Counted from the first letter of the stretch, positions 8,477 through 18,432 are shown. The stretch: 64,000 nucleotides of DNA from Nocardiopsis sp. YSL2 (GCF_030555055.1 NZ_JAMOAO010000001.1:248001-312000); one strand, 5' to 3'. Notes: generated from the letters alone by a model not told the origin. Made by a program: numbers and translations.

Positions 8477-9496
8477 TCAGCGGTCGCAGGTGCACTCCGC
8501 GCAGCGGGGCAGGCCGCCCAGGCGGCGGCGTTCGGCCCGTGCGGAGTACTCGCGCACCAGGTCGCTCACCATGGAGACGAACGCGGGGTGGGTTCCCGGG
8601 CTGAGGGCGCGCTGATAGCCCATCCCGAGCTTCTCCGCGGTCTCGCGCGCCTCCACGTCGAGGTCGAACTTGACCTCCATGTGGTCGGAGACGAAGCCGT
8701 GGGGCACGACCACGACCGCGGGCACGCCCTCGGCGGCCAGCTCCTCGATGCGGTCGTTGACGTCCGGCTCCAGCCACGGCTGGCTCGGTGGGCCGCTGCG
8801 GCTCTGGTAGACGAGTTCGTAGGGGTAGTCGCGGTCGAGCCGGTCCACGACCAGGCGGGCCACCTCCGCCAGCTGGTCGCCGTAGGCGCCCTGGGCGCCG
8901 AACCCCTGCTCGGGACCGCCGCTGGCCTCGGCCATGGCCGTGGGGATGGAGTGGGCGGAGAAGAGCAGGCGCACACCCTCGCGCTGGTCCGCGGGCAGGG
9001 CGTCCAGGGCCGCGCGGGTGTGCTCGACGAGGGGTTCGACGAACCCCGGGTGGTCGTAGAAGGGGCGGACCAGGTCGATCTCGGGCGCGTCCTCGCCCAG
9101 GGCCGCGCGGGCCCGGGCGATGTCCTCCACGTAGGCGGTCCGGCTGGACCAGTTGCAGTAGGCGGAGGTGGGTACCGCGAGGACGCGGCGGACACCGTCC
9201 TCTCTCATGCGCGCGAGGGTGTCGGTGAGCATGGGCGCCCAGAACCGGTTGCCCCAGTAGATGGGCAGGTCGATGCCTCCCGCGGCGAAGTCGGCGGTGA
9301 TCGCGGCGATCAGGTCCCTGCACTGCTGGTTGATCGGGCTCACTCCGCCGAAGCGGAAGTAGTGCTCGCCGACCTCAGCCAGTCGCTCGCGGGGGATGTT
9401 GCGCCCGCGGGTGACGTTCTCCAGGAACGGGATGACCTCGTCCTCACCCTCCGGGCCACCGAAGGAGATCAGCAAAAACGCGTCGTAAGGCCTCAT
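8477..9496 (-). CDS. cpfC: Coproporphyrin III / protoporphyrin ferrochelatase
   Basis: A 339-residue chelatase that inserts ferrous iron in the last steps of haem synthesis; actinobacteria use the coproporphyrin-dependent route. It starts MRPYDAFLLISFGGPEG, the usual N-terminus, and contains VSPINQQC, LLFSAHSIP (the catalytic histidine region) and VVPHGFVSDHMEV. The C-terminal CAECTC cluster is consistent with the 2Fe-2S centre known in actinobacterial enzymes. The frame is open to 9682, but the ATG at 9496, with AAGG just upstream, fits the family's length. It is divergent from the oxidase gene at 9648. Confidence 0.93.
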   Translation of the reverse strand: MRPYDAFLLISFGGPEGEDEVIPFLENVTRGRNIPRERLAEVGEHYFRFGGVSPINQQCRDLIAAITADFAAGGIDLPIYWGNRFWAPMLTDTLARMREDGVRRVLAVPTSAYCNWSSRTAYVEDIARARAALGEDAPEIDLVRPFYDHPGFVEPLVEHTRAALDALPADQREGVRLLFSAHSIPTAMAEASGGPEQGFGAQGAYGDQLAEVARLVVDRLDRDYPYELVYQSRSGPPSQPWLEPDVNDRIEELAAEGVPAVVVVPHGFVSDHMEVKFDLDVEARETAEKLGMGYQRALSPGTHPAFVSMVSDLVREYSARAERRRLGGLPRCAECTCDR

Positions 9497-9647
9497 GGAC
9501 CTTATGAAACCAGCTCTTCGCGGCCCGCTCGCGCGACCCCCCGGTCCGGGGCGCCGTGTTCTCGGCCTTCGCGCCAGGCACGGGTCCCGCGGACGGTTCC
9601 CCCTCGCCTCTGGCCGTGGAAGTGACTCGTGGGTAATGTCGCATGGC

Positions 9648-10946
9648 ATGACAGATGTGTTGTGGAACACGTGGGCCGACACCTACCAGGCCCGCCCCCG
9701 GCGGACGGCGGCACCGGGCAGTACCGGCGAGGTGGTCTCGGCGGTCGCCTCCGCCGCCGACGACGACCTGCGGGTCCGCATGGTCGGCTCCGGCCACTCC
9801 TTCACCGACGTGGCCGTCACCGACGGACTGCTCCTCTCCCCCGCCTCCCTGACCAAGCTGCGCTCGGTGGACCCGGACGCCGGAACGGCCACCGTCGAGG
9901 CCGGTCTCCCCCTGTGCGACTTCAACGACGCCCTGGCCGAGCACGGGCTGGCACTGGCCAACATGGGCGACATCGCCGTCCAGACCATGGCCGGCGCGGT
10001 CCAGACGGGCACGCACGGCACGGGCCGCGACGCGGGCGGGCTGGCCTCCCAGGTGGTCGGCCTGGAAATGGTGCTGGCCGACGGATCGGTGGTGGAGTGC
10101 TCCGCCGACCGCGAACCCGACCTGTTCCACTCCGCGCGGGTGGGGCTGGGGGCGTTCGGGGTCGTCACCGCCCTGACCATGGCGGTGCGGCCCGCGTTCC
10201 TGTTGCACGCCCGGGAGGAGCCGATGCCCCTGGACGAGGTCCTGGAGCGCCTGCCCGAGCTGCGCGCCGACAACGACCACTTCGAGTTCTTCTGGTTCCC
10301 GCACACCGGGAGCACCAACACCAAGCGCAACAACGTCAGCAAGGGCCCGGCCCGGCCGCTGGCCCCGTGGCGGGCGTGGCTGGACGACGACTTCCTCTCC
10401 AACACCGTTTTCGACAAGGTCAACCGGCTGTGCCGCCGCTTCCCTGGAGCGGTGCCGGCGGTGAACCAGATCAGTGCCCGGGCGCTGTCGGCGCGCGAGT
10501 ACACCGACGCGTCCCACCGGGTGTTCGCCTCGGTGCGCGACGTGCGCTTCGTGGAGATGGAGTACGCGATCCCCGCCGAGCACGTCGCGGACGTGCTGCG
10601 CGAGGCCCGGTCGATCGTCGACCGGGGCGGCCACCGGGTGAGCTTCCCGGTGGAGGTGCGCTTCGCCCCGGCCGACGACGTGTGGCTGTCCACCGCCTAC
10701 GGGCGGGACACGGCCTACGTGGCGGTGCACATGTACCAGGGGACGCCCTACGACGCGTACTTCGCCGATCTGGAGGCGGTGTTCACCTCCGTGGGCGGGC
10801 GCCCCCACTGGGGGAAGATGCACACCCGCGACCGCGCCTACCTGGAGGGCGTCTACCCGCGCCTGGGCGAGGCCCTGGCCGTGCGCGAGCGCGTGGATCC
10901 GGACCGCCGCTTCGGCAACGCCTACCTGGACCGGGTGTTCGGCTGA
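9648..10946 (+). CDS. D-arabinono-1,4-lactone oxidase (FAD-dependent)
   Basis: A 432-residue FAD-linked sugar-lactone oxidase. The PCMH-type FAD-binding domain has VRMVGSGHSF, whose histidine is the covalent flavin site in the family, and GTHGTGRD. The C-terminal ALO domain has HWGKMHT and ends DPDRRFGNAYLDRVFG, both diagnostic. It oxidises an aldonolactone with oxygen as acceptor; the natural substrate in actinobacteria is uncertain. The start at 9648 (MTDVLWNTW) fits homologues. An ATG four codons upstream (9636) is equally possible, as neither has a strong ribosome-binding site. Confidence 0.9.
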   Translation: MTDVLWNTWADTYQARPRRTAAPGSTGEVVSAVASAADDDLRVRMVGSGHSFTDVAVTDGLLLSPASLTKLRSVDPDAGTATVEAGLPLCDFNDALAEHGLALANMGDIAVQTMAGAVQTGTHGTGRDAGGLASQVVGLEMVLADGSVVECSADREPDLFHSARVGLGAFGVVTALTMAVRPAFLLHAREEPMPLDEVLERLPELRADNDHFEFFWFPHTGSTNTKRNNVSKGPARPLAPWRAWLDDDFLSNTVFDKVNRLCRRFPGAVPAVNQISARALSAREYTDASHRVFASVRDVRFVEMEYAIPAEHVADVLREARSIVDRGGHRVSFPVEVRFAPADDVWLSTAYGRDTAYVAVHMYQGTPYDAYFADLEAVFTSVGGRPHWGKMHTRDRAYLEGVYPRLGEALAVRERVDPDRRFGNAYLDRVFG

Positions 10947-10967
10947 GGGTGCCGGTCCGTCCCGGCG

Positions 10968-11939
10968 TCACTGCGTGGCGGGGGCGTCCTCCGGGACCGT
11001 GAGGGACCCCTGTTCGCCACCGTCCCCGGCACCGTCTCCGCCCTCGGGGACGGGTGCGGGGGCCTCCTCCTCTCCCCCGGTCCCGCCGTCCTCGGGCGGC
11101 GCGGTGGCGCCGGGGTCCGCCTGCTCCTCCTGGCCGTCCTGCCCGGTGCCGCCGTCGGCGGGAGCGTCGCCGGGTTCCGTGCCGTCCTCGGTGGTGTCCT
11201 CGGGGGCCCGGGTCGCGGGCGGGGGCTCACCGGTGGTCCCGGTGTCCTGTTCGGGGGTCCGGCCGGAGTCGGTGGAGCCGGTGTCGTCCTGTTCCTGGGT
11301 GACGTGCGTACCGCCGAGGAGGGAGGGAGCGGTCGGCTCGTCGACGCCGTTGGTCCACGCGGTCAGGGAGCGGCCGGTGAGCAGTTCGAAGGCCAGGATC
11401 ACCAGCATGACCAGGACGAAGACCGCTCCGGCCGGAATGAGGACGCCGCGCCAGCCCACTCTTGCGCGGGCGGCCGGGTCCGGCCCCTCGGCGGCCTGCC
11501 GCCCGTCCGGGCGGTCGGGTCCGTGGGGCCTGTCGGGTCCGTCGGGTCCGTCGGGTCCGTCCGCGATCATGGGCAGGGCCATGGTGCGGGTGGCGTCCAC
11601 ACCGGCCGCCGCGCCCTCCGCGGGCCGGGTCGGGGAAGCGCCCGCCCGCGCCGCGTCTGCGGGCCTGACCCTCCCCGCCAGCTGCCTGGCCTGCTCGCCG
11701 CCGCGGGAGAACCAGTGCTGGAGCAGGGGGCTGGCGACGGTGCTCAGGATGGCGATGACGGCGGCCCCGATGACCGTGCCGTAGACGTTGAGGTAGGAGG
11801 CGGCCGTGGCCGCCGTCAGTGTGGCGGCTCCGGCTCCCGCGACCTGGGACAGGCTCAGGTCGATGCGCTTCCTCGCCTCCCCCGCGCCCTCCCCCGGCTC
11901 GTGATCCTCGTGGTCCCCGTCGTGTCCGGTCCGACCCAT
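10968..11939 (-). CDS. Hypothetical membrane protein with acidic C-terminal tail
   Basis: A 323-residue protein of unrecognised family. After a charged N-terminus there is a hydrophobic segment at about residues 34-65, then a linker with Gly-Pro-Asp triplet repeats coded by a tandem GGTCCGTC-type DNA repeat near 11535-11562. A second transmembrane helix follows (about 165-185). The last 120 residues are low complexity, rich in Thr, Glu, Asp, Gly and Pro, and probably extracytoplasmic. The ATG at 11939 was chosen because GGGAGG lies 8 nt upstream. It converges on the oxidase gene with only 21 bp between the stops. Confidence 0.7.
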   Translation of the reverse strand: MGRTGHDGDHEDHEPGEGAGEARKRIDLSLSQVAGAGAATLTAATAASYLNVYGTVIGAAVIAILSTVASPLLQHWFSRGGEQARQLAGRVRPADAARAGASPTRPAEGAAAGVDATRTMALPMIADGPDGPDGPDRPHGPDRPDGRQAAEGPDPAARARVGWRGVLIPAGAVFVLVMLVILAFELLTGRSLTAWTNGVDEPTAPSLLGGTHVTQEQDDTGSTDSGRTPEQDTGTTGEPPPATRAPEDTTEDGTEPGDAPADGGTGQDGQEEQADPGATAPPEDGGTGGEEEAPAPVPEGGDGAGDGGEQGSLTVPEDAPATQ

Positions 11940-12508
11940 CCGGTCGTCCTCCCTTTGTTTCGCCCGCGCGAGAGCACGGTGGGGGTGTCGGTGAGCGGAC
12001 GCATGGTGGGCCGAATGGCCCGAGTGACCCAATAGCCACATAGCGCCCATAGACGGATAACTCAGACTAAGCCCCGCCGGGTTCCAGTCACGACAGGTCA
12101 CCACAAGCATCACTTTTCGACGTCTCCCGGCGTGTCGAGTTGCTTCGCTTGCGCACGATCATGTAAGCGAGTCGGTCCGAGATCGGTGTTTTTCCCGGGC
12201 CTGGGGCGATTCGGGAGTCGAGCGATACCATCACCGCGGAGCCTTCACGCGGGAACGACGACATTCCCGACGACCGCTCCCCGTCACCGACGGATCCGCG
12301 TGTCAAGATTGGCACCGGAAGCGACCGTGAGCGCTCCGGACGTCCGGGGCGGCTCCCACCGTGGCGAAGGCCGCGGACGGGGAGGCGGGCACACAGTTCG
12401 GACATGCCGGGCGCGGTACTGGCCGAACCGTTGTCGGCCGACCAGACTTGGAGAACGCGGGGGCCCGGTCGTGCGACCGGTCCTCGACGGGACGCGAAAG
12501 GGAGGGCG
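11940..12508. other. Divergent intergenic region upstream of sepH
   Basis: About 570 bp between two divergent genes. It must hold both promoters. Frames running through it are extensions of the flanking genes without coding character. I see no RNA gene or riboswitch. Confidence 0.45.
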
Positions 12509-13843
12509 ATGCACGAGCTTCGCCTCGTGGCCGTGAGCGAGGACGGCACCTACCTGGTGCTCGCCAGCACCGGCCGTGGAACCCGTTTCATGCTGCCCGT
12601 CGACGACCGCCTCCGCGCCGCTGTACGCGGCCAGTTCTCCCGGCTCGGCCAGTACGAGATCGAAGTGGAGAATCCGTTGCGCCCCAAGGAAATCCAGGCC
12701 CGCATCCGCTCCGGCGAGACCGCGGAGGCCATCTCCGAGATCTCCGGCATACCGATCGAACGGGTCCGCTGGTTCGAGGGGCCCGTCCTGCAGGAGCGCG
12801 AGTACATCGCCCAGCAGGCCCAGCGGGCGACCGTGCGCTCGCACGGCGACGCCGCGCCCGGCCCCTCCCTGGAGGAACTCGTCACCAAGCGGATCGGTGC
12901 CCACCAGCTGGAGACCGGGGACGCCGAGTGGGACTCGTGGAAGCGCGAGGACCGCACCTGGCAGCTCAAGCTCGTCTACCTGCACGGAGGGACCGAGCGC
13001 GTCGCGCACTGGCTGTACGAGCCCAGACACAACAGCGTCTCCCCCGCCGACGAGGAGGCCGCCCGGTTCTCCTCCGCCGACCCCCTGGACCCGGTTCCCG
13101 CGCCCGGCGCCAACGTCACACCGTTCCTGCCGCGCCGCGGGGAGATCCCCGAACCGGCGCGCACGGACACCCCGCCCACCGCCGACCGTCGCCTGGACGC
13201 CGCGTCCCGCCCCTTCACCCGGGACACCCCGCTGGACGACCCGCTGCGGGCGGCCGCCGACCCCGCCGCCGAACGGGAGCGCGAGACCGAGCGCCCCGGG
13301 CACGGCAACGAGCGGCCGCGTGAGGCGGACCGTCCCAGGCACAGGCCACTGGACCCGCCGCACGAGGAGGCCCCCGGCCTCCGCGCCGCCGAGCACCGGC
13401 AGGCCGACCGGTACGAGCACCGCGCCGAACCGGCCGCGGAGCCCGTCCGGCCCTCACCCGCCGAGCCGCGCCGCGACGACCGCGACCGGGCCCCTGGCCC
13501 CGCGGCCCCGGCCGCCCGGTCCGAACCGCCGGTCCCACAGCGGCCGCGCCGCCGAGCCGCGCCGGACTGGCCCCAGGACGGCCCGCCCGCACGCCAGGAG
13601 GACTCCGCGCCGCCCGCGGCCGAGCCGCCCGCCCAGGCCCGCCCGGCGCGCCGGCGACGGGCCACCATCGATCTGAACGACACCGGTGCCGCGCCCCGGC
13701 GCGCGGCTCCCGAGCCGCCGCCGGTCGCCGCCCCGGCCAGCGGAGCCGCCGAGCCGGCCCCGCCCAAGCGCAAGGGACGCGGCCGGCGCGCCTCGGTTCC
13801 CTCCTGGGACGAGATCATGTTCGGTTCCAAGAAGGGCGAGTAG
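12509..13843 (+). CDS. sepH: SepH septation protein (DUF3071)
   Basis: A 444-residue actinobacterial cell-division regulator. In Streptomyces SepH binds FtsZ and promotes its assembly. The N-terminal 170 residues form the conserved DUF3071 domain: MHELRLVAVSEDGTYLVL, the helix-turn-helix region IRSGETAEAISEISGIPIER, then YEPRHNSVSP. The remaining 270 residues are a disordered Pro/Arg/Glu-rich linker, ending with the conserved short C-terminal segment SVPSWDEIMFG. The start at 12509 is preceded by AAGGGAGG. The C-terminal motif is the part that contacts FtsZ in studied homologues. Confidence 0.92.
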   Translation: MHELRLVAVSEDGTYLVLASTGRGTRFMLPVDDRLRAAVRGQFSRLGQYEIEVENPLRPKEIQARIRSGETAEAISEISGIPIERVRWFEGPVLQEREYIAQQAQRATVRSHGDAAPGPSLEELVTKRIGAHQLETGDAEWDSWKREDRTWQLKLVYLHGGTERVAHWLYEPRHNSVSPADEEAARFSSADPLDPVPAPGANVTPFLPRRGEIPEPARTDTPPTADRRLDAASRPFTRDTPLDDPLRAAADPAAERERETERPGHGNERPREADRPRHRPLDPPHEEAPGLRAAEHRQADRYEHRAEPAAEPVRPSPAEPRRDDRDRAPGPAAPAARSEPPVPQRPRRRAAPDWPQDGPPARQEDSAPPAAEPPAQARPARRRRATIDLNDTGAAPRRAAPEPPPVAAPASGAAEPAPPKRKGRGRRASVPSWDEIMFGSKKGE

Positions 13844-13873
13844 CCACGGGGCCAGGCCCCACCGCGAGGAGAC

Positions 13874-13909
13874 GAGGGGTGACCGCGGCACGGCCGCCGG
13901 TCACCCCTC
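13874..13909. terminator. Hairpin between sepH and the PH-domain operon
   Basis: GAGGGGTGACCG and its exact complement (13874-13885 and 13898-13909) form a 12-bp stem between convergent genes. The minus-strand stop codon at 13901 lies inside the right arm. Confidence 0.6.
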
Positions 13910-15856
13910 CGCCGTGTCTCCGGTCCCGGCGCCCTCGGCCCGCGGCCGCACGAGGAACGGACGCACGATCTCCGGGGTGACGCCGGCGGCGAAGGCCACC
14001 GAGCGGCGCTGAGAGGCGTCCATGGCCGTGTAGCCGCCGTCGCCCGCGCCCACGGTCACCTGGAGATCGGCCAGGCCGGCGCGCCGCTGCAGGAGGGTTT
14101 GCGTCCAGATCCACCCGATCACGGCCGAACGCTCGACGGTGGCCTGGCGGCGGCGCAGCGACCCTGTGCGCACGCTCACCATGGTCCCGTCGTAGCCGTG
14201 GCCCAGGGAACGGTACCGGTCCAGGCCCAGGACCACGCCCAGCGGCGCGAGCACGGCCCCGGTGACCGCCAGCCACGGCCATTGCACGACCAGGCCGAGT
14301 CCGGCCAGGACCGCGAACGGACCCACCGCGCGGATCCAGCGCCGGTACAGCGCCGCGCGCGGATGGGGTGTGAGCGATCCCCGGAAGGGGGTGAGCGCCC
14401 GGGCCAGCACCGCGTCGACCGTGGCGCGGGGCCCGATCGGCAACAGGACCGCGCGGTTGGCGGTGTCGCCGAGCCCGGTGACGATGGCCCGCAACCGCAC
14501 CGCCCTGCGCGTGCGCTCCAACGGGTTGTCCAGCAGCTCGTGGCCGCGGATCCTGCGCTTCTCCAGGGTCACGCTGCGCCGCGTGAACAGACCGCGTTCG
14601 GCGACCAGCGACCCGTCGCGCTCACGCAGCGAGAAACCCCAGTGGGTGAACGCGTAGGAGACCACCGCGAACACCGGCATCAGCAGCACCAGCACACCCG
14701 CGGCCACCGCCGACAGCGCGGTCAGCAGGCCGCGGTCGGTCGTGGTCACCAAGTCCAGCACGTAGTCGGCGGCCCGGTCGCCCGCCGACTGCTGGACCAC
14801 GCCGAACAGCGTCGCCAGCAGGGCGAACGGGGTGAGCAGGTAGGCGAGGCTCAGCGCCCCGTACAGGTACCACGACGGCCGCATCGAGAAGTGCGTCACC
14901 GCGGCGTCGGCCCCGGCCCCGGAGTCCGTTCCGGCCTCGGAGTCCCGGGGGGCCGCCCCCTCCGCGCGGGCCCCGGTGTCCGGGGCGGGCCCGGACGCGC
15001 CGTGGGCCAGGACCGCCCGGCGGTCCAGCAGCACCCGGCGCAGCCGCTCGGCCTCGGCGGCGGCCACGGCGTCGAGCTTGCCGTCCTCGCTGCCGCCCGC
15101 CCCGGCGGCGGCCTCGATCCGCACCACCGCCACCCCGAGCAGCCGGTGCAGCAGGGTGCTGGTGACGTCCACGCCCCGGACCCGCTCCAGGGGGATGGTG
15201 CGGCGCGAGCGCCGGACGAGTCCACTGCGGATCTCCAGACGCTCCTCGCCCACCTGGTAGGAGACGGTCCGCCAGGTCACCAGCCCGCCCGCGAGCAGGG
15301 CGACCACGGCGGCGGCGCTGGCACCGATCACCCACGGGTTGAATCCGCCGACGAACAGGCCGACGGCGATCGGCACCACCAGGTTCCGGAGCTGGTTGAT
15401 CGGGCCGACGACCATACTGCGCGGACTGAGTCGGCGGGCGGGCTCGGCCGCGGCGAAGCCGTCGCCCCCGCCCCACCAGTCCCGCGCGGGGGTCTCGTGG
15501 CCCGTGGAGCCGGACGTGTCCGCACCGCCGTCGCCACCACCGTCCCGGTCCGCGGGTCCCGCAGGCCCGCCGCCGTCCCGGTCCGCCTCCGGGGTCGCAC
15601 CGCGTGGCGTGCGCGCGGCTCCGGGCGTGAGCGCGCCACGGGCCGTGAGCGCGCCGTCGTCCGCCTCCGCGCGGGGCACGCCGCTCCCGGGCCCCTCTCC
15701 CGTGCCCTCGTCCGGCACGGGACCCCGCGCAGGGTCCTGCGAGGGGGCCTGGTCGGCTTCGCGGCGGGCGTCCCGGCTGGGCGTGCTGCCGGGGACGGCC
15801 CAGCCGTCGGTGTCCTGGTCCCGGGGCTCCCGGGGCCGTCCGCCGTCGTCGTCCAT
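13901..15856 (-). CDS. PH domain-containing membrane protein (YdbT-like)
   Basis: A 651-residue membrane protein with repeated bacterial PH (bPH2) domains. The first 135 residues are disordered and acidic. Pairs of transmembrane helices then alternate with bPH2 domains, each recognisable by a Leu-Glu-Arg-Val-Arg-Gly-type motif (IPLERVRGVDVT, TLEKRRIRGHEL). This is the layout of YdbT/YdbS proteins, whose role is unknown. It is coupled to the upstream smaller PH-domain gene through the overlap TGATG at 15854-15858, so the two probably form a membrane complex. Confidence 0.87.
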   Translation of the reverse strand: MDDDGGRPREPRDQDTDGWAVPGSTPSRDARREADQAPSQDPARGPVPDEGTGEGPGSGVPRAEADDGALTARGALTPGAARTPRGATPEADRDGGGPAGPADRDGGGDGGADTSGSTGHETPARDWWGGGDGFAAAEPARRLSPRSMVVGPINQLRNLVVPIAVGLFVGGFNPWVIGASAAAVVALLAGGLVTWRTVSYQVGEERLEIRSGLVRRSRRTIPLERVRGVDVTSTLLHRLLGVAVVRIEAAAGAGGSEDGKLDAVAAAEAERLRRVLLDRRAVLAHGASGPAPDTGARAEGAAPRDSEAGTDSGAGADAAVTHFSMRPSWYLYGALSLAYLLTPFALLATLFGVVQQSAGDRAADYVLDLVTTTDRGLLTALSAVAAGVLVLLMPVFAVVSYAFTHWGFSLRERDGSLVAERGLFTRRSVTLEKRRIRGHELLDNPLERTRRAVRLRAIVTGLGDTANRAVLLPIGPRATVDAVLARALTPFRGSLTPHPRAALYRRWIRAVGPFAVLAGLGLVVQWPWLAVTGAVLAPLGVVLGLDRYRSLGHGYDGTMVSVRTGSLRRRQATVERSAVIGWIWTQTLLQRRAGLADLQVTVGAGDGGYTAMDASQRRSVAFAAGVTPEIVRPFLVRPRAEGAGTGDTAEG

Positions 15857-16443
15857 CAGGTGGCGTCCCCCCGCAGCGCTCCGGCGCGCACGGCCAGCCG
15901 CTCGCTCAACGCGCGTGCCTCCTCCTCGTCGAGCCCCTCGATGCCGGAGGACCCGGCGAAGGAGGCGGTCTGCACCTTCAGCGTCGCCACACCGAAGAGC
16001 CGCTCCAGCCAGCCCTGGGTGTGGTCGACGGTCTGCAGCCGGTTGACCGGGACGAGCTGCCAGGTCCGGCTGATCCACCCCTCCCGGGTGTAGATCACGT
16101 CGTCGGTCACCTCCCAGCGGTGCACGCGGTACCGCCAGGAGGGCACGATCGCGATCTGCAGCAGCGCGTACAGGGCGTAGACCAGCGGCGCCTTCCAGGC
16201 GTGCTCGCGCGCCCAGTCCGGCACCCACCCCCATCCCAGCGCCGAGACGGCCCAGGCGGCCGCGGAGAGCAGGACGAGGTTGAACAACGAGCCCATGAGC
16301 AGCCGCAGCGTCCACACACCCACCGCCCTGGGACTGACCCGGCGCAGCGGGGGACGCAGTTCGGCCGCGTCCTCGCCCTCGGCTCCGGGGTCCGGCGCGG
16401 GTTCACCGGGAGGAGGGGCGGGGTCGTGCGGCGGCGTGTTCAT
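15856..16443 (-). CDS. PH domain-containing membrane protein (YdbS-like)
   Basis: A 195-residue protein with a proline-rich acidic N-terminus, two transmembrane helices (about 55-80 and 90-115) and one bPH2 domain with the signature LVPVNRLQTVDHTQGWLERLFG. It matches the small partner (YdbS type) of YdbT-like proteins and precedes it in the operon with overlapping stop and start codons. The ATG at 16443 is preferred; the frame extends to 16494 but no better signal is found there. Confidence 0.87.
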   Translation of the reverse strand: MNTPPHDPAPPPGEPAPDPGAEGEDAAELRPPLRRVSPRAVGVWTLRLLMGSLFNLVLLSAAAWAVSALGWGWVPDWAREHAWKAPLVYALYALLQIAIVPSWRYRVHRWEVTDDVIYTREGWISRTWQLVPVNRLQTVDHTQGWLERLFGVATLKVQTASFAGSSGIEGLDEEEARALSERLAVRAGALRGDAT

Positions 16444-16586
16444 CACGTGGCCGATTCTAGGGCCGCTCTCCCGGCGCCTGGCGGCTCCGGACACACACGT
16501 GCCCGCATCCGGGCGCTCACGCCCGTGTCAGTGATTTGTCAGACCTTCTCGGCACACTTGGGACAGACATTCACGATGGAGGATTG

Positions 16587-17561
16587 ATGACTGACGCCAT
16601 CCGCGCGGAAGGCCTGGTCAAGCAGTTCAAGGGCAAGCGAGCCCTGGACGGCGTCGACCTGACGGCCACAACGGGGGCCGTGCTGGGCGTACTGGGTCCC
16701 AACGGCTCCGGCAAGACGACGACCGTGCGCATCCTGTCGACGCTCCTGCGGCCCGACGAGGGACGTGCCGAGGTCGGCGGGTTCGACGTGGTCCGCCAAC
16801 CGCACGAGGTCCGTCGCCTGATCGGGCTGACAGGGCAGTACGCCGCGGTCGACGCCGAGCTGAGCGGTACGGAGAACCTCGTCCTGATCGCCCGCCTGCT
16901 CGGCTTCAACCGGTCCCAGGCCCGCGCGCGCTCCGCGGAACTGCTGGAGCGCTTCGAGCTCTCCGACGCCGCCGGGCGCCCGGCCAAGACCTACTCCGGC
17001 GGCATGCGGCGCCGACTGGACCTGGCGGCCAGCCTGGTCGGCCGGCCCGCCCTGCTCTACCTGGACGAGCCCACCACCGGGCTGGACCCGCACAGCCGCA
17101 ACGGCCTGTGGGACGTGGTGCGCGGGCTGGTGGACGACGGCGTGACCGTCCTGCTCACCACCCAGTACCTGGAGGAGGCCGACCAACTGGCGGACGACAT
17201 CATGGTGCTCGACCACGGCCGGGTGATCACCGAGGGCACCCCCGAGCAGCTGAAGAACCACGCCGGCAACCAGATGCTGGAGCTGCAGACCGTCGAACCC
17301 GCCCAGCTGCCCCTGGCGACGAAGATCATCGAGGCCGTCACCAGCAGCCCGGTGACCTCCGACTCCGTGCGCGCCCGCGTTCCGGTGACCGACGCCGCCG
17401 TACTCCCCGAGGTCGTGCGCCGCCTCGACGAGCAGGGCGTGGCCGTCGCCGAGCTGTCGCTGCGCAAACCGAGCCTGGACGAGGTCTTCCTCGCCCTGAC
17501 CGGCCACACCGCCGAAGACGAGACCGCGGGAGCCACCGCGGACGAAGGGAACCGAGCATGA
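16587..17561 (+). CDS. ABC transporter ATP-binding protein (DrrA-like)
   Basis: A 324-residue ATPase of the DrrA (daunorubicin-resistance) subfamily. It has Walker A GPNGSGKTTT (Lys43), the signature YSGGMRRRLDLA and Walker B LLYLDEPTTGLD, plus the C-terminal extension ending SLRKPSLDEVFLALTG that is typical of DrrA. The start is set by GGAGG, 4 nt before the ATG at 16587. It is coupled by ATGA to the permease. Together they should form an exporter for a hydrophobic compound; the substrate is unknown. Confidence 0.93.
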   Translation: MTDAIRAEGLVKQFKGKRALDGVDLTATTGAVLGVLGPNGSGKTTTVRILSTLLRPDEGRAEVGGFDVVRQPHEVRRLIGLTGQYAAVDAELSGTENLVLIARLLGFNRSQARARSAELLERFELSDAAGRPAKTYSGGMRRRLDLAASLVGRPALLYLDEPTTGLDPHSRNGLWDVVRGLVDDGVTVLLTTQYLEEADQLADDIMVLDHGRVITEGTPEQLKNHAGNQMLELQTVEPAQLPLATKIIEAVTSSPVTSDSVRARVPVTDAAVLPEVVRRLDEQGVAVAELSLRKPSLDEVFLALTGHTAEDETAGATADEGNRA

Positions 17562-18388
17562 GCGCGGTGACGAGCGCGTCACGGTCCGACCTGCCCACCG
17601 GAGCGCCGGCGGCGCCCGGCAACATCACGCCGGTCAGCACCGTGCAGAACGGCCTCCAGCTGGCCTGGCGCAGCGTGCTGAAGATCAAGGCCAACCCCGA
17701 GGAGGTCCTCGGGCTCACGTTCATGCCGATCATGTTCGTGACACTCTTCGTCTTCGTCTTCGGACAGGCGATGATGGGCGACTGGCAGACCTACCGCGAC
17801 TTCCTGATGCCCGGCATCATCGCCCAGTCGGTCGTGTTCGCCACCCTGGGCACCGGCTTCGCCCTGTGCCAGGACGTGGAGAAGGGCATCTTCGACCGGT
17901 TCCGGTCGCTGCCCATCGCACGGTCGGCGCCGCTGATCGGGGCCATCCTGGGCGACCTGGTCCGGTACTCCATCACCGTGGTGATGGTGCTGGTGGTCGG
18001 CCTGGCCATCGGATTCCGCCCCGAGGGCGGGGTTCTCGGAGTGCTGGGCGCCGCCGCGGTCGTGCTGCTGTTCGCGTTCGCGCTGTGCTGGATGTCGGCG
18101 TTCGTCGGCATGATGGTGCGCACCCCGATGGCCGTGCAGAGCTTCGGGATGATCCTGATGTTCCCGCTGACCTTCGGCAGCTCGGCGTTCGTGGACCCGC
18201 AGACCATGCCCAGCTGGATGCGGGTCGTGGCGGAGAACAACCCCGTCACGCACCTGGTGGACGCCATGCGCGGCCTGATGCTGGGCGGCGACGTCGCGGG
18301 GCCGGTGGCCTGGACGCTGCTGTGGTCGGCCGTCTTCGTCGGGGTGTTCTTCCCGCTGGCGGTGTGGGCCTACCGGCGCCGCACCTGA
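17558..18388 (+). CDS. ABC-2 type transporter permease (DrrB-like)
   Basis: A 276-residue permease with six predicted membrane helices and the ABC-2 consensus region, including ENNPVTHLVDAMRGLMLGG near the C-terminus. It starts at the ATG overlapping the ATPase stop (ATGA at 17558-17561). It forms the membrane channel of the exporter energised by the preceding gene. Confidence 0.93.
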   Translation: MSAVTSASRSDLPTGAPAAPGNITPVSTVQNGLQLAWRSVLKIKANPEEVLGLTFMPIMFVTLFVFVFGQAMMGDWQTYRDFLMPGIIAQSVVFATLGTGFALCQDVEKGIFDRFRSLPIARSAPLIGAILGDLVRYSITVVMVLVVGLAIGFRPEGGVLGVLGAAAVVLLFAFALCWMSAFVGMMVRTPMAVQSFGMILMFPLTFGSSAFVDPQTMPSWMRVVAENNPVTHLVDAMRGLMLGGDVAGPVAWTLLWSAVFVGVFFPLAVWAYRRRT

Positions 18389-18432
18389 GCGTGCGGGTCC
18401 CCGCGCGGTGACGGCGAGGGCGTAGTACTCCC

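Noticed and set aside
9629-11002. A 457-codon frame on the plus strand overlapping the lactone oxidase
   Set aside because: Low-complexity Arg/Gly/Pro translation; the oxidase frame carries the flavin motifs.
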